DNA of 12,937 nucleotides. It comes from Desulfocapsa sp. (GTDB lineage: Bacteria; Desulfobacterota; Desulfobulbia; Desulfobulbales; Desulfocapsaceae). Under the pieces are notes generated by a model. The model was not told the DNA's origin and made no database searches. It saw only the letters and a program-made list of their open reading frames with translations. The stretch's first letter is position 1. Each line of letters opens with the position of its first letter. The translations under genes and the position numbers were made by a program. Shown piece by piece: positions 6,414 through 12,937 of this stretch. The stretch is from assembly GCA_029942265.1 (NCBI GenBank), contig JAOZTO010000024.1, positions 1-12,937 of the forward strand. The letters run 5' to 3'.

Positions 6414-7724
6414 ATGAAAACAAAATACGATGCCATCATTATTGGCAGTGGCATTATCGGATGCTGTACGGCATTTGAACTTGCAAAGCGTGGCTATAAA
6501 ACATTAAATATCGACAAGTTACCTTCAGCGGGTTACGGCTCTACTGCGGCAACTTGTGCTATTATTCGTTTTCACTATTCAACGCCCGATGGTGTTGCAA
6601 TGGCAAGAGAAGGGTACTTTTACTGGCTCAATTGGGGGCATTACCTAGAGTTGGTCGACCCTAATGGTATGGCCAAATATATCAATACTGGGTGTATGCT
6701 AATCAAAACTGAACGAAATAAATTTGGCGAAAAATTTATGAGCAGCATGGATGAACTAGGTGTTGTGTATCAGGAACTGACCGCAGAGCAAATGTCTGAA
6801 AAACTTACTATTGTAGATTCTCGTCAATATGGGCCACCGGTTCGTCAGGATGACCCTAGCTTTGGTAAACCGACTGCTGATGCTCTGCCAGGAGGGGTAT
6901 ATATTCCTGAAACAGGTTATATCAACGATGCAAAATTAAGTGTTGAAAATGTTCAGGTTGCCTGTGAAGCGAAAGGTGGAGAATTTGTTTTTAACACTGA
7001 AGTGGTTGATATCCTAAAGAAAGACAACCGAACAAGTGGCGTGCAGTTAAAGGATGGTACCATAGTCGAAGCACCTATTGTCATAAATGTTGCAGGGCCT
7101 CATTCCTATCAAATTAATGAAATGGCTGGTGTCCTTGATGGTATGAATATTAAAACACGTCCCTTACGGGTTGAAGTCAGTCATGTACCTTCACCAGAAG
7201 GATTTGATTACGAAAATTTAGGGATGATGATCACAGATGGAGATATAGGGAACTACTCAAGGCCTGAAGTCGGTAATCATGTACTGATAGGATCTGAAGA
7301 ACCAGATTGTGATGATCTTGATTGGATTGATGATCCTGATAATTATAATAAAGATCTTACCGAACAATGGTCAATGCAAATCATGCGTCAGGCTCAAAGA
7401 CTTAAAGAACTCCCTGTCCCCTTAAGTAAACCTCAAGGGCTTGTTGATCTTTATGATTGTAGCGATGACTGGATTCCAATCTATGACAAGTCAGATCTAC
7501 CTGGTTACTATATGGCTGTTGGTACATCCGGCAATCAATATAAAAATGCCCCTGCTGTTGGTGTGATGATGGCTGAATTGATCACTGCTTGTGAAAATGG
7601 CCACGACCACGATAAAGAACCGGTTCAGTATCGAATGGAGTTTACAAAACGCCCATGTGACATTGGCTTTTATAGCCGTCTGAGGAAGATCAATAAAGAT
7701 TCGTCTTTTTCAGTAGTTGGGTAA
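6414..7724 (+). CDS. FAD-dependent oxidoreductase, DAO family (sarcosine/amine dehydrogenase-like)
   Basis: A 436-residue flavoprotein of the D-amino-acid-oxidase superfamily, relatives of which oxidise secondary or tertiary amines and amino acids (sarcosine oxidase beta, dimethylglycine dehydrogenase, glycine oxidase). The N-terminal Rossmann motif is DAIIIGSGIIG (G11, G13, G16), ending in the acidic/basic INIDK-like strand. YGSTAATCAIIRFHYS corresponds to the FAD-contacting loop after helix 1. VINVAGPHSYQI is the second dinucleotide-contact motif. The C-terminal YDCSDDWIPIYD and YYMAVGTSGNQYKNAPAVG complete the FAD site. No signal peptide or Fe-S motif is seen. No tetrahydrofolate (GcvT) domain is attached, unlike dimethylglycine dehydrogenase. 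It stands 107 bases before soxB and probably acts in the same pathway on a related amine; the electron acceptor is unknown. The ribosome site is weak (TTGAG region). Confidence 0.85.
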   Translation: MKTKYDAIIIGSGIIGCCTAFELAKRGYKTLNIDKLPSAGYGSTAATCAIIRFHYSTPDGVAMAREGYFYWLNWGHYLELVDPNGMAKYINTGCMLIKTERNKFGEKFMSSMDELGVVYQELTAEQMSEKLTIVDSRQYGPPVRQDDPSFGKPTADALPGGVYIPETGYINDAKLSVENVQVACEAKGGEFVFNTEVVDILKKDNRTSGVQLKDGTIVEAPIVINVAGPHSYQINEMAGVLDGMNIKTRPLRVEVSHVPSPEGFDYENLGMMITDGDIGNYSRPEVGNHVLIGSEEPDCDDLDWIDDPDNYNKDLTEQWSMQIMRQAQRLKELPVPLSKPQGLVDLYDCSDDWIPIYDKSDLPGYYMAVGTSGNQYKNAPAVGVMMAELITACENGHDHDKEPVQYRMEFTKRPCDIGFYSRLRKINKDSSFSVVG

Positions 7725-7757
7725 AGTTGTAGTTTTTAGACAAAAGGAGTCATTGCA

Positions 7758-7774
7758 CTGGGAATAATTTCCAG
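7758..7774. promoter_or_regulatory. imperfect 17-bp palindrome upstream of soxB, candidate operator
   Basis: CTGGGAATAATTTCCAG is a dyad centred on A7766 with one mismatched pair (8-base arms). It lies 57 bases before the soxB ATG in the only sizeable gap ahead of the sox genes. Its size and A/T-rich centre suit a dimer-type regulator such as an Lrp-family protein, but it does not clearly match the E. coli Lrp consensus. No convincing -35/-10 pair was found around it. Confidence 0.4.
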
Positions 7775-7831
7775 CACTTCGACTAAAAGATCACCCAGAA
7801 ACACTACCACATACAATGGGAAGGGAGACCA

Positions 7832-9055
7832 ATGTTTTCCAAACAAAAACCCCTATGGGGAAAAAAAAAGAAACTGAAATCAAGCTATGATGTTGTCCTC
7901 ATCGGAGGAGGACTCCACAATTTGGCAACCGCATATTATCTTGCCAAAGAGCATGGCATTACCGATATCGCAATTATTGAAAAAAACTATATAGGGTATG
8001 GCGGTGCCGGCAGAAATACTGCAATTGTTCGTGCTAATCAACGTACTCAGCACAATGTCCCCCTGTATAAGGAAGCTCTGGATCTTTGGCCCGTTTTAAC
8101 CAAAGAGCTTGATTTTAACCTAATGTTTAATAATTGCGGCAATCTCAATTTGCTGCATTCAGAAGCTGCTATGAAGGCGGCCAGGATGACCATTGCCACT
8201 GCCCAGTTCCACGGAGTGGAAAGCCATCTTATTGATGCCAAAGAGGCTAAAAAACTAGTTCCATCCTTAAATATTTCAGATGACATTACGTTTCCAATTC
8301 ATGGGGCCATGTTTCATCCCCCCGGAGGTATTGTACGACACGATGCTGTTGTCTGGGGGCTTGCTAAGGGTGCTGCGCAATATGGAGCTGAGATTCATCA
8401 GCAGACTGAAGCACTGGCCATTGGCACAAAAGATGGTAAAGTTACTTCTGTAACTACCAGTGAAGGGGTGATTAATACCAAACAGGTATTGATATCTGCT
8501 GGTGCGTATTCTGCAGGCCTGATTAGTGGTATGCTGGGAATTAAACTTCCCATATCTGTTTTGACCATCCAGGCTATGGTAACGCAGCCTCTGAAACCAT
8601 TGTTGAATCATGTGGTTTCATCGGGCGCATATCATTGCTACGCTAATCAAACGCTTAAAGGTGAAATTGCAACGGGTGCTCATATGGATCCATGGCCGAA
8701 TTATACCACGTTAAGCACAGCTCATTTTATTAAGCATCAGGCTGAAGCACTCAGTGAATTTTTGCCCTGCCTGAAAGGTTTACGTTTTATGAGAATCTGG
8801 GGAGGGCTTGCAGATATGACTCCTGATATGGCACCTATATTGGATGGTAACGACCAATTTGAAGGTTTTTTTATGAACTGTGGCTGGGGATATTTTGGTT
8901 TTAAGTCATGTTCGGTTGCCGGAAAATATATGGCAGAATTTATGGCTACAAATAAATGCCCGGATATCTTGAAACCATTTGCCTTGAAACGGTATGAAGA
9001 ACATAAGCTTATGGGCGAAACAGCTGCACTTGTAAATTATAGTCCTGACAATTAG
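7832..9055 (+). CDS. soxB: sarcosine oxidase, beta subunit (heterotetrameric)
   Basis: The flavin-bearing catalytic subunit (407 aa) of the four-subunit enzyme that oxidises sarcosine to glycine and passes the methyl carbon to tetrahydrofolate. In known enzymes it holds noncovalent FAD and a covalently attached FMN at the interface with the alpha subunit. Seen: Rossmann motif DVVLIGGGLHN (G25, G27), EKNYIGYGGAGRNTAIVRAN matching the SoxB FAD loop, and GGIVRHDAVVWG with H170, the position expected for the covalent FMN histidine. RIWGGLADMTPDMAPILDG and FFMNCGWGYFGFKSCSVAG follow in the C-terminal FAD site. The third glycine of the usual GxGxxG is Asn30, an oddity. GGGAG lies before the ATG. 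This is unrelated to the SoxB of thiosulfate oxidation. Confidence 0.93.
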   Translation: MFSKQKPLWGKKKKLKSSYDVVLIGGGLHNLATAYYLAKEHGITDIAIIEKNYIGYGGAGRNTAIVRANQRTQHNVPLYKEALDLWPVLTKELDFNLMFNNCGNLNLLHSEAAMKAARMTIATAQFHGVESHLIDAKEAKKLVPSLNISDDITFPIHGAMFHPPGGIVRHDAVVWGLAKGAAQYGAEIHQQTEALAIGTKDGKVTSVTTSEGVINTKQVLISAGAYSAGLISGMLGIKLPISVLTIQAMVTQPLKPLLNHVVSSGAYHCYANQTLKGEIATGAHMDPWPNYTTLSTAHFIKHQAEALSEFLPCLKGLRFMRIWGGLADMTPDMAPILDGNDQFEGFFMNCGWGYFGFKSCSVAGKYMAEFMATNKCPDILKPFALKRYEEHKLMGETAALVNYSPDN

Positions 9056-9069
9056 GAGTAACGAAGCAG

Positions 9070-9108
9070 ATGGAGAAATATTACGACGCCATCAATAAGG
9101 AGAAATAA
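9070..9108 (+). CDS. possible 12-residue mini-ORF between soxB and soxD
   Basis: ATG 9070 opens MEKYYDAINKEK and stops at 9106-9108, two bases before the soxD ATG. A GGAG lies at the soxB stop, about 11 bases upstream. Its stop overlaps the soxD ribosome-site region, so it could couple soxB and soxD translation. The start resembles the first residues of the DAO-fold protein (MKTKYDAI), which may be chance or a remnant. Expression is unproven. Confidence 0.25.
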   Translation: MEKYYDAINKEK

Positions 9109-9110
9109 CA

Positions 9111-9383
9111 ATGGCATTAACTATAACATGTCCAATTTGTGGTAAAAGAAATGGATATGAATTCAGATTTGGTGGTGAGGAAAAAGGACCCAGGCCTGTT
9201 GAAAAAGATTTGACTCCGCAAAGTTGGTGTGACTATGTACACATGAACAATTGTGTTGCAGGTGTTCAGGAGGAATGGTGGTTTCACAAAGATGGGTGCG
9301 GTTCATGGTTCTCCATATACCGAGATACGACAACAAACTATGAAGTAGAGAAAATGGAGGTGGCAAATAATGAACAGGCTTAA
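9111..9383 (+). CDS. soxD: sarcosine oxidase, delta subunit
   Basis: A 90-residue zinc-binding subunit of heterotetrameric sarcosine oxidase, of normal length. Zinc ligands expected from the solved family are present at C7, C10, H59 and C63 (CPICGKRNGYEF, then WWFHKDGCGSWF). The RPVEKDLTPQSWCDYVHMNNC segment is typical of the family. An AAGGAG ribosome site (9097-9102) precedes the ATG by 8 bases. The end overlaps the soxA start by 14 bases, so the two subunits are probably translationally coupled. It is structural and holds the complex together rather than being catalytic. Confidence 0.93.
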   Translation: MALTITCPICGKRNGYEFRFGGEEKGPRPVEKDLTPQSWCDYVHMNNCVAGVQEEWWFHKDGCGSWFSIYRDTTTNYEVEKMEVANNEQA

Positions 9384-12288
9384 TGCATTGCCTACATTAC
9401 AGATAGATCCAAGCCGTAAAATATCTTTCATCTATAGAAATAAGCAATATTACGGAGTGGAAGGCGATACTGTTGCTACAGCGCTCTATTCTAACGGTAT
9501 AAGAATATTTGCAAGAAGTCTCAAATATCACAGGCCGCGAGGAATCTACAGCCTTGATGGTGAATGTAGCAATACCTGCATGGAAGTAGACGGCATTCCG
9601 AATGTACGTTGTGAGAATACACTTCTTAAAGATGGAATGATCGTTAAAGAGCAGAATGTCGTTGGTTCTCTGGAAAATGACAGGATGTCTTTTATTGATA
9701 AAATTGACTGGATGATGCCGGCTGGTTTTTATTACAGTACCATGCATAAACCTGCTAAAATATGGCCTATTGCCATGAAACAGATCCGTAAGGTTGCTGG
9801 ACTGGGTGTTTTAAGTCCTGAGTTTAAAATGACAGGGAAGTACGATGAAATATTTCCCACAGCGGATGTTTGCGTAATAGGTGGTGGCCCTGCTGGGATG
9901 AGTGCTGCACTTGAGGCATCCGATAAAGGACTAAGAGTTATACTGCTAGAATCCAGATCTGTTTTGGGAGGGTTCTTTGAGTACAGATCGCATGAATACA
10001 AAGAAGGGCAGTCTTATCATGATCGGGCAAAAGAGCTGTCAGCTCAGGTTGAAGGAGCAGAAAAAATCAGGGTATTCACCAACGCCTCCATGATTGGAAC
10101 ATATAACAATAATCTTGTTACCGGATTTCAGATTGGTGGAAAAAACGACTCATTTGATGAACGATACATGGAGATTAGGGCTATAAGTGTCATCGTTGCC
10201 ACTGGCTGCATTGAACGCCCTTTGCTTTTTGAGAACAATGAACGTCCTGGTATTATGCAAATGGGATGCGCTTTGAGAATGGCTCATACTTATGGATTGG
10301 TACCTGGAGACACGGCTGTTTTCAGTATCGGACATGATCTGGGAATTGAGACTGCTATTTGTCTACATGACCTCGGAGTAAAGATTGCCTGTGTTGCCGA
10401 TATACGTAAAAGCGGCCAGGCTAGCAAACTTGTTGCACAACTTACTGAACGAAATATACCTTTCCTAACAGGCTGGGTTGCCACCAAAGCCCATGGTAAA
10501 AAACACATTAAGAAAGTCACTCTTGCAACGTTGGAAGGTCGACAACCGACCAATTATGATTGTGATCTTCTGGTGGCATCCGCTGGATTAACACCACTTA
10601 CCAGCGGTATAACTGTGGCAAAGGGAACAGTGAAGTATGATGGCCACACAGGTTGTTTTCTTCCAGATAAGATGCCTGCGAAGATGTACGCCGCTGGTAG
10701 AATCATGGGATTTGATGACGCACTTTCCATTGAATCTTCGGGAAGGCTGGCCGGATGTAGAGCAGCTCTTGATTGTGAGGCGTGCTCTACGACAGAACTG
10801 AGTGATGCAAAAAATCAACTGGATGGATTGCCAGATCCTGCCGCAGGCTGTAAGCTTGTTATCGCACCTGTAGAGGGGCGTAAGAGTTTTATCTGTTTTG
10901 ATGAAGATACTACAATTAAAAACATTAATCAGGCCATTGAAAAAGGCTTTGATGTGCCTGAGTTGATCAAGCGGTTTACCTCTGCCGGAACAGGTCCTGG
11001 TCAGGGTGGTATCCCCGGTCATAATCTGCCGCTCTATGTTGCAAAATATCAGGGAATGTCTGATGTTTCCATTAGATCCACCAATGTCAGGCCCCCTGTA
11101 ATACCAACTTTGATTGCCACATATGCTGGCAGTAATCATAGTATGTTCAAACGAACACCCATGGATGAGATGCAGCGAAACGACGGAGGTATCTTTAGGA
11201 ATATCGGTGTATGGCAGCGTGCCCGCTATTTTTCCAGTGATTTATCGTGCAAAAATGAGATTGAAAACGTTCGTTCCAATGTGGGAATCCTTGATGGCTC
11301 GACCCTTGGCAAGTTCAGGATTTTCGGACCAGATGCTGTAAAAGCTTTGGAGAGGGTTTTCGTTTCCGATATCTCAAAAATCAAAGAAGGCCGAATCAAA
11401 TATTCAGCCATGTGCAACGATGATGGATGTGTGATTGATGATGGTGTGCTTATCAAGCAGGGTGAAAATGATTACTACTTTACGACCTCTACTGGTCGTG
11501 CAGGCAGTACCATTGAGTGGATTAGATACCACACTCGTTATGACGATTGGGATTTCCACATGGTTAATCTTACTGATTCCATGGGCGTGATCAACCTGTC
11601 TGGACCTAACGCAAGAAAGGTACTTGAAAAGATAGTGGATATTGATATGTCCAATACTGCCTTTGGGTTCTCAGAATATAAGGAATTTCAGCTTGATAGT
11701 ACTATTCCGGTAAGGTGTATGCGCCTCGGATTTGTGGGTGAATTATCCTACGAACTGCATGTACCATCGTCCTATATGAAAACAGTTTGGCTGATGCTTG
11801 GTGAAGCTGGAAAGGAATATAACATCCAAAATTTTGGTGTTGAGGCTCAAAATGTTCTTCGTATGGAAAAATGTCATATTATCCTTGGTCAGGAATCTGA
11901 ACAGAGAACTAACCTTCTTGATGTGGGGCTCGGTTTTTTGTGGAATCGTAACAAGACGGAGGCAAAAACTGTTGGAGCCGTTGCTTTGCGTCAGGCGGAA
12001 AATGATCAAACACGCCTGAAACTTGTTGCCTTTAAAATGGAAAATAAAGGACGTGCCCCACGAGACGGCGCTCTGATCGTAGATAAAAAAGTTAGAGGGT
12101 ATATCTGTACTGCTAGGGACAGCTTCACTTTAAAGGAAGGTGTGGGCATGGCCTTGGTAGAGGGGGATCTGAGTAAAAATGGTACTAGACTGGAAATTTA
12201 TGAAGATGAGTGTGGTGATGATCGAATTTATGGGGAAGTTGTGCCAATGCCCCTGTACGATCCTAAAGGGATCAGGATGAAAATGTAA
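9370..12288 (+). CDS. soxA: sarcosine oxidase, alpha subunit (NAD-binding, THF-binding GcvT domain)
   Basis: A 972-residue alpha subunit, full family length. Residues 1-100 form the ferredoxin-like 2Fe-2S-type fold (GDTVATALYSNG, SLKYHRPRGIYSLDGEC), in which the cysteines do not show the usual cluster spacing. Residues 160-490 are a Rossmann nucleotide-binding domain (ADVCVIGGGPAG, G171-G176; VIVATGCIERPLLFENNERPG split across the second motif; YAAGRIMGFDDALSIESSGRLAG). About 507-560 is the helical linker (FICFDEDTT to GQGGIPGHN). From R595 (RTPMDEM) to about 880 it is the aminomethyltransferase/GcvT domain that binds tetrahydrofolate, followed by the GcvT C-terminal barrel (to 965). Formaldehyde-level carbon leaves as 5,10-methylene-THF. 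GGAGG (9356-9360) precedes ATG by 9 bases. Confidence 0.95.
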   Translation: MNRLNALPTLQIDPSRKISFIYRNKQYYGVEGDTVATALYSNGIRIFARSLKYHRPRGIYSLDGECSNTCMEVDGIPNVRCENTLLKDGMIVKEQNVVGSLENDRMSFIDKIDWMMPAGFYYSTMHKPAKIWPIAMKQIRKVAGLGVLSPEFKMTGKYDEIFPTADVCVIGGGPAGMSAALEASDKGLRVILLESRSVLGGFFEYRSHEYKEGQSYHDRAKELSAQVEGAEKIRVFTNASMIGTYNNNLVTGFQIGGKNDSFDERYMEIRAISVIVATGCIERPLLFENNERPGIMQMGCALRMAHTYGLVPGDTAVFSIGHDLGIETAICLHDLGVKIACVADIRKSGQASKLVAQLTERNIPFLTGWVATKAHGKKHIKKVTLATLEGRQPTNYDCDLLVASAGLTPLTSGITVAKGTVKYDGHTGCFLPDKMPAKMYAAGRIMGFDDALSIESSGRLAGCRAALDCEACSTTELSDAKNQLDGLPDPAAGCKLVIAPVEGRKSFICFDEDTTIKNINQAIEKGFDVPELIKRFTSAGTGPGQGGIPGHNLPLYVAKYQGMSDVSIRSTNVRPPVIPTLIATYAGSNHSMFKRTPMDEMQRNDGGIFRNIGVWQRARYFSSDLSCKNEIENVRSNVGILDGSTLGKFRIFGPDAVKALERVFVSDISKIKEGRIKYSAMCNDDGCVIDDGVLIKQGENDYYFTTSTGRAGSTIEWIRYHTRYDDWDFHMVNLTDSMGVINLSGPNARKVLEKIVDIDMSNTAFGFSEYKEFQLDSTIPVRCMRLGFVGELSYELHVPSSYMKTVWLMLGEAGKEYNIQNFGVEAQNVLRMEKCHIILGQESEQRTNLLDVGLGFLWNRNKTEAKTVGAVALRQAENDQTRLKLVAFKMENKGRAPRDGALIVDKKVRGYICTARDSFTLKEGVGMALVEGDLSKNGTRLEIYEDECGDDRIYGEVVPMPLYDPKGIRMKM

Positions 12289-12298
12289 GGAATAAATC

Positions 12299-12931
12299 AT
12301 GATTGAAATAGATAGAATTTCTCCGGTAGTCTTTAACAGTACTGTTGTTACAACTGAAAAAAAGGATAACTGGGAAGTAGTGAAAGAGTACAAAAACGAG
12401 GGAAGTGGACCGTACCTGGTTGACTTAAGCCATAAACCCCGCTTTGATTTACAGGATTCTGACCTAGCAGCCAAGCATCCATTTGGTGTTGCGATTCCGG
12501 AGATCCCCGGTTGTTCGGTTCTTGAGAATGGTATTCTTGTCAATCGTATGAATCGTACCCAGGTATCAATATATAATCTTAATGGTTCGGATAATGAAGA
12601 TATAGTAGACGATTATGGAATTACAGATGTTACGGAATCGACCATATTTGTTGCCCTGATTGGTAAAGACATCTTTTCAATTTGTGAAAAACTGTCGGCA
12701 CTTGATTTCAAGGATCCGAAAATGACAGTCCCTTTTCTCTACCAGGGGCCATTTTCCCACGTACCTTGTCAGATTGTAACCATAAACAGAGAGGACAATA
12801 CTGCAGGACTGGTATTGACCTGTTCCAGAGGGTATGGAAAGGATATGATACATTCGATTCTGAGCGCTGGAGAAGAGTTTGGATTGAAACCTGCCGGGGA
12901 AGATAGATTTACAGCATGGATTAAAGGGTGA
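12299..12931 (+). CDS. soxG: sarcosine oxidase, gamma subunit-like
   Basis: A 210-residue protein directly after soxA (10-base gap, AAGGA before ATG 12299), in the usual fourth position of soxBDAG operons. Segments such as YLVDLSHKPRFDLQDSDLA and AGLVLTCSRGYGKDMIHSIL resemble the GcvT-related fold of SoxG, which packs against the alpha subunit. Similarity to well-known SoxG proteins is weak by eye, as is usual for this fast-changing subunit, so the call rests mostly on length and position. The reading frame is complete and ends 6 bases before the window end. Confidence 0.7.
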   Translation: MIEIDRISPVVFNSTVVTTEKKDNWEVVKEYKNEGSGPYLVDLSHKPRFDLQDSDLAAKHPFGVAIPEIPGCSVLENGILVNRMNRTQVSIYNLNGSDNEDIVDDYGITDVTESTIFVALIGKDIFSICEKLSALDFKDPKMTVPFLYQGPFSHVPCQIVTINREDNTAGLVLTCSRGYGKDMIHSILSAGEEFGLKPAGEDRFTAWIKG

Positions 12932-12937
12932 TTCTGG

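Noticed and set aside
7725..7831. Sigma-54 promoter ahead of soxB
   Set aside because: No GG and GC elements with the required spacing were found on reading the gap.
10588..11139. 183-codon minus-strand open frame inside soxA
   Set aside because: The + strand frame is the well-conserved soxA; the antisense product has no recognisable features.
7832..12931. Thiosulfate-oxidising Sox system suggested by the gene symbols
   Set aside because: The proteins are flavin- and THF-linked sarcosine oxidase subunits; none has the heme c or manganese motifs of the sulfur-oxidising Sox proteins.

Overview
This 12.9 kb window is AT-rich chromosomal DNA. It most likely comes from an anaerobic, sulfate-reducer-like bacterium (Desulfobacterota, perhaps Desulfobacteraceae). 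That placement is an inference from three things: a heterodisulfide-reductase-like membrane Fe-S protein of the type that links electron-transferring flavoprotein to menaquinone, remnants of an archaeal-type phosphoglycerate mutase, and a sarcosine/amine catabolic locus embedded among them. No rRNA, tRNA, CRISPR array or complete insertion sequence was seen.

Left part (1-3234, + strand): the 3' part of a UDP-glucose 4-epimerase gene (galE, start outside the window); a large membrane Fe-S oxidoreductase resembling EMO/DgcB (NarI-like heme b domain, two 4Fe-4S clusters, CCG domains); and a small membrane protein of the DUF6122/YdjM-like type.

Middle part (3235-6413): on the minus strand, an intact RidA-type enamine/imine deaminase gene is followed by a wrecked ApgM phosphoglycerate mutase gene. 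The middle of apgM is gone and a roughly 95-bp repeat sits exactly at the junction. A perfect 17-bp inverted repeat and a second, shorter repeat copy precede an Lrp/AsnC regulator gene (+). That gene is followed closely by a xylose-isomerase-like TIM-barrel protein gene. A third repeat copy lies in the gap downstream, fused in frame to an unrecognised gene tail.

Right part (6414-12931, + strand): a stand-alone D-amino-acid-oxidase-fold FAD oxidoreductase, then a heterotetrameric sarcosine oxidase operon in the order soxB-soxD-soxA-soxG (beta, delta, alpha, gamma). soxD and soxA overlap by 14 nt, and an imperfect palindrome sits ahead of soxB.

How the parts may fit together (inference): SoxBDAG oxidises the N-methyl group of sarcosine and passes it to tetrahydrofolate. 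The DAO-fold enzyme probably handles a related amine or amino acid. RidA would hydrolyse reactive imine/enamine by-products, and the Lrp-type protein would sense an amino acid and control the locus. The EMO-like membrane protein could return electrons from flavoproteins to the quinone pool in place of oxygen. The most unusual features are the three-copy repeat at gene edges, the apgM deletion at one copy, and an oxygen-type sarcosine oxidase in an apparently anaerobic setting.
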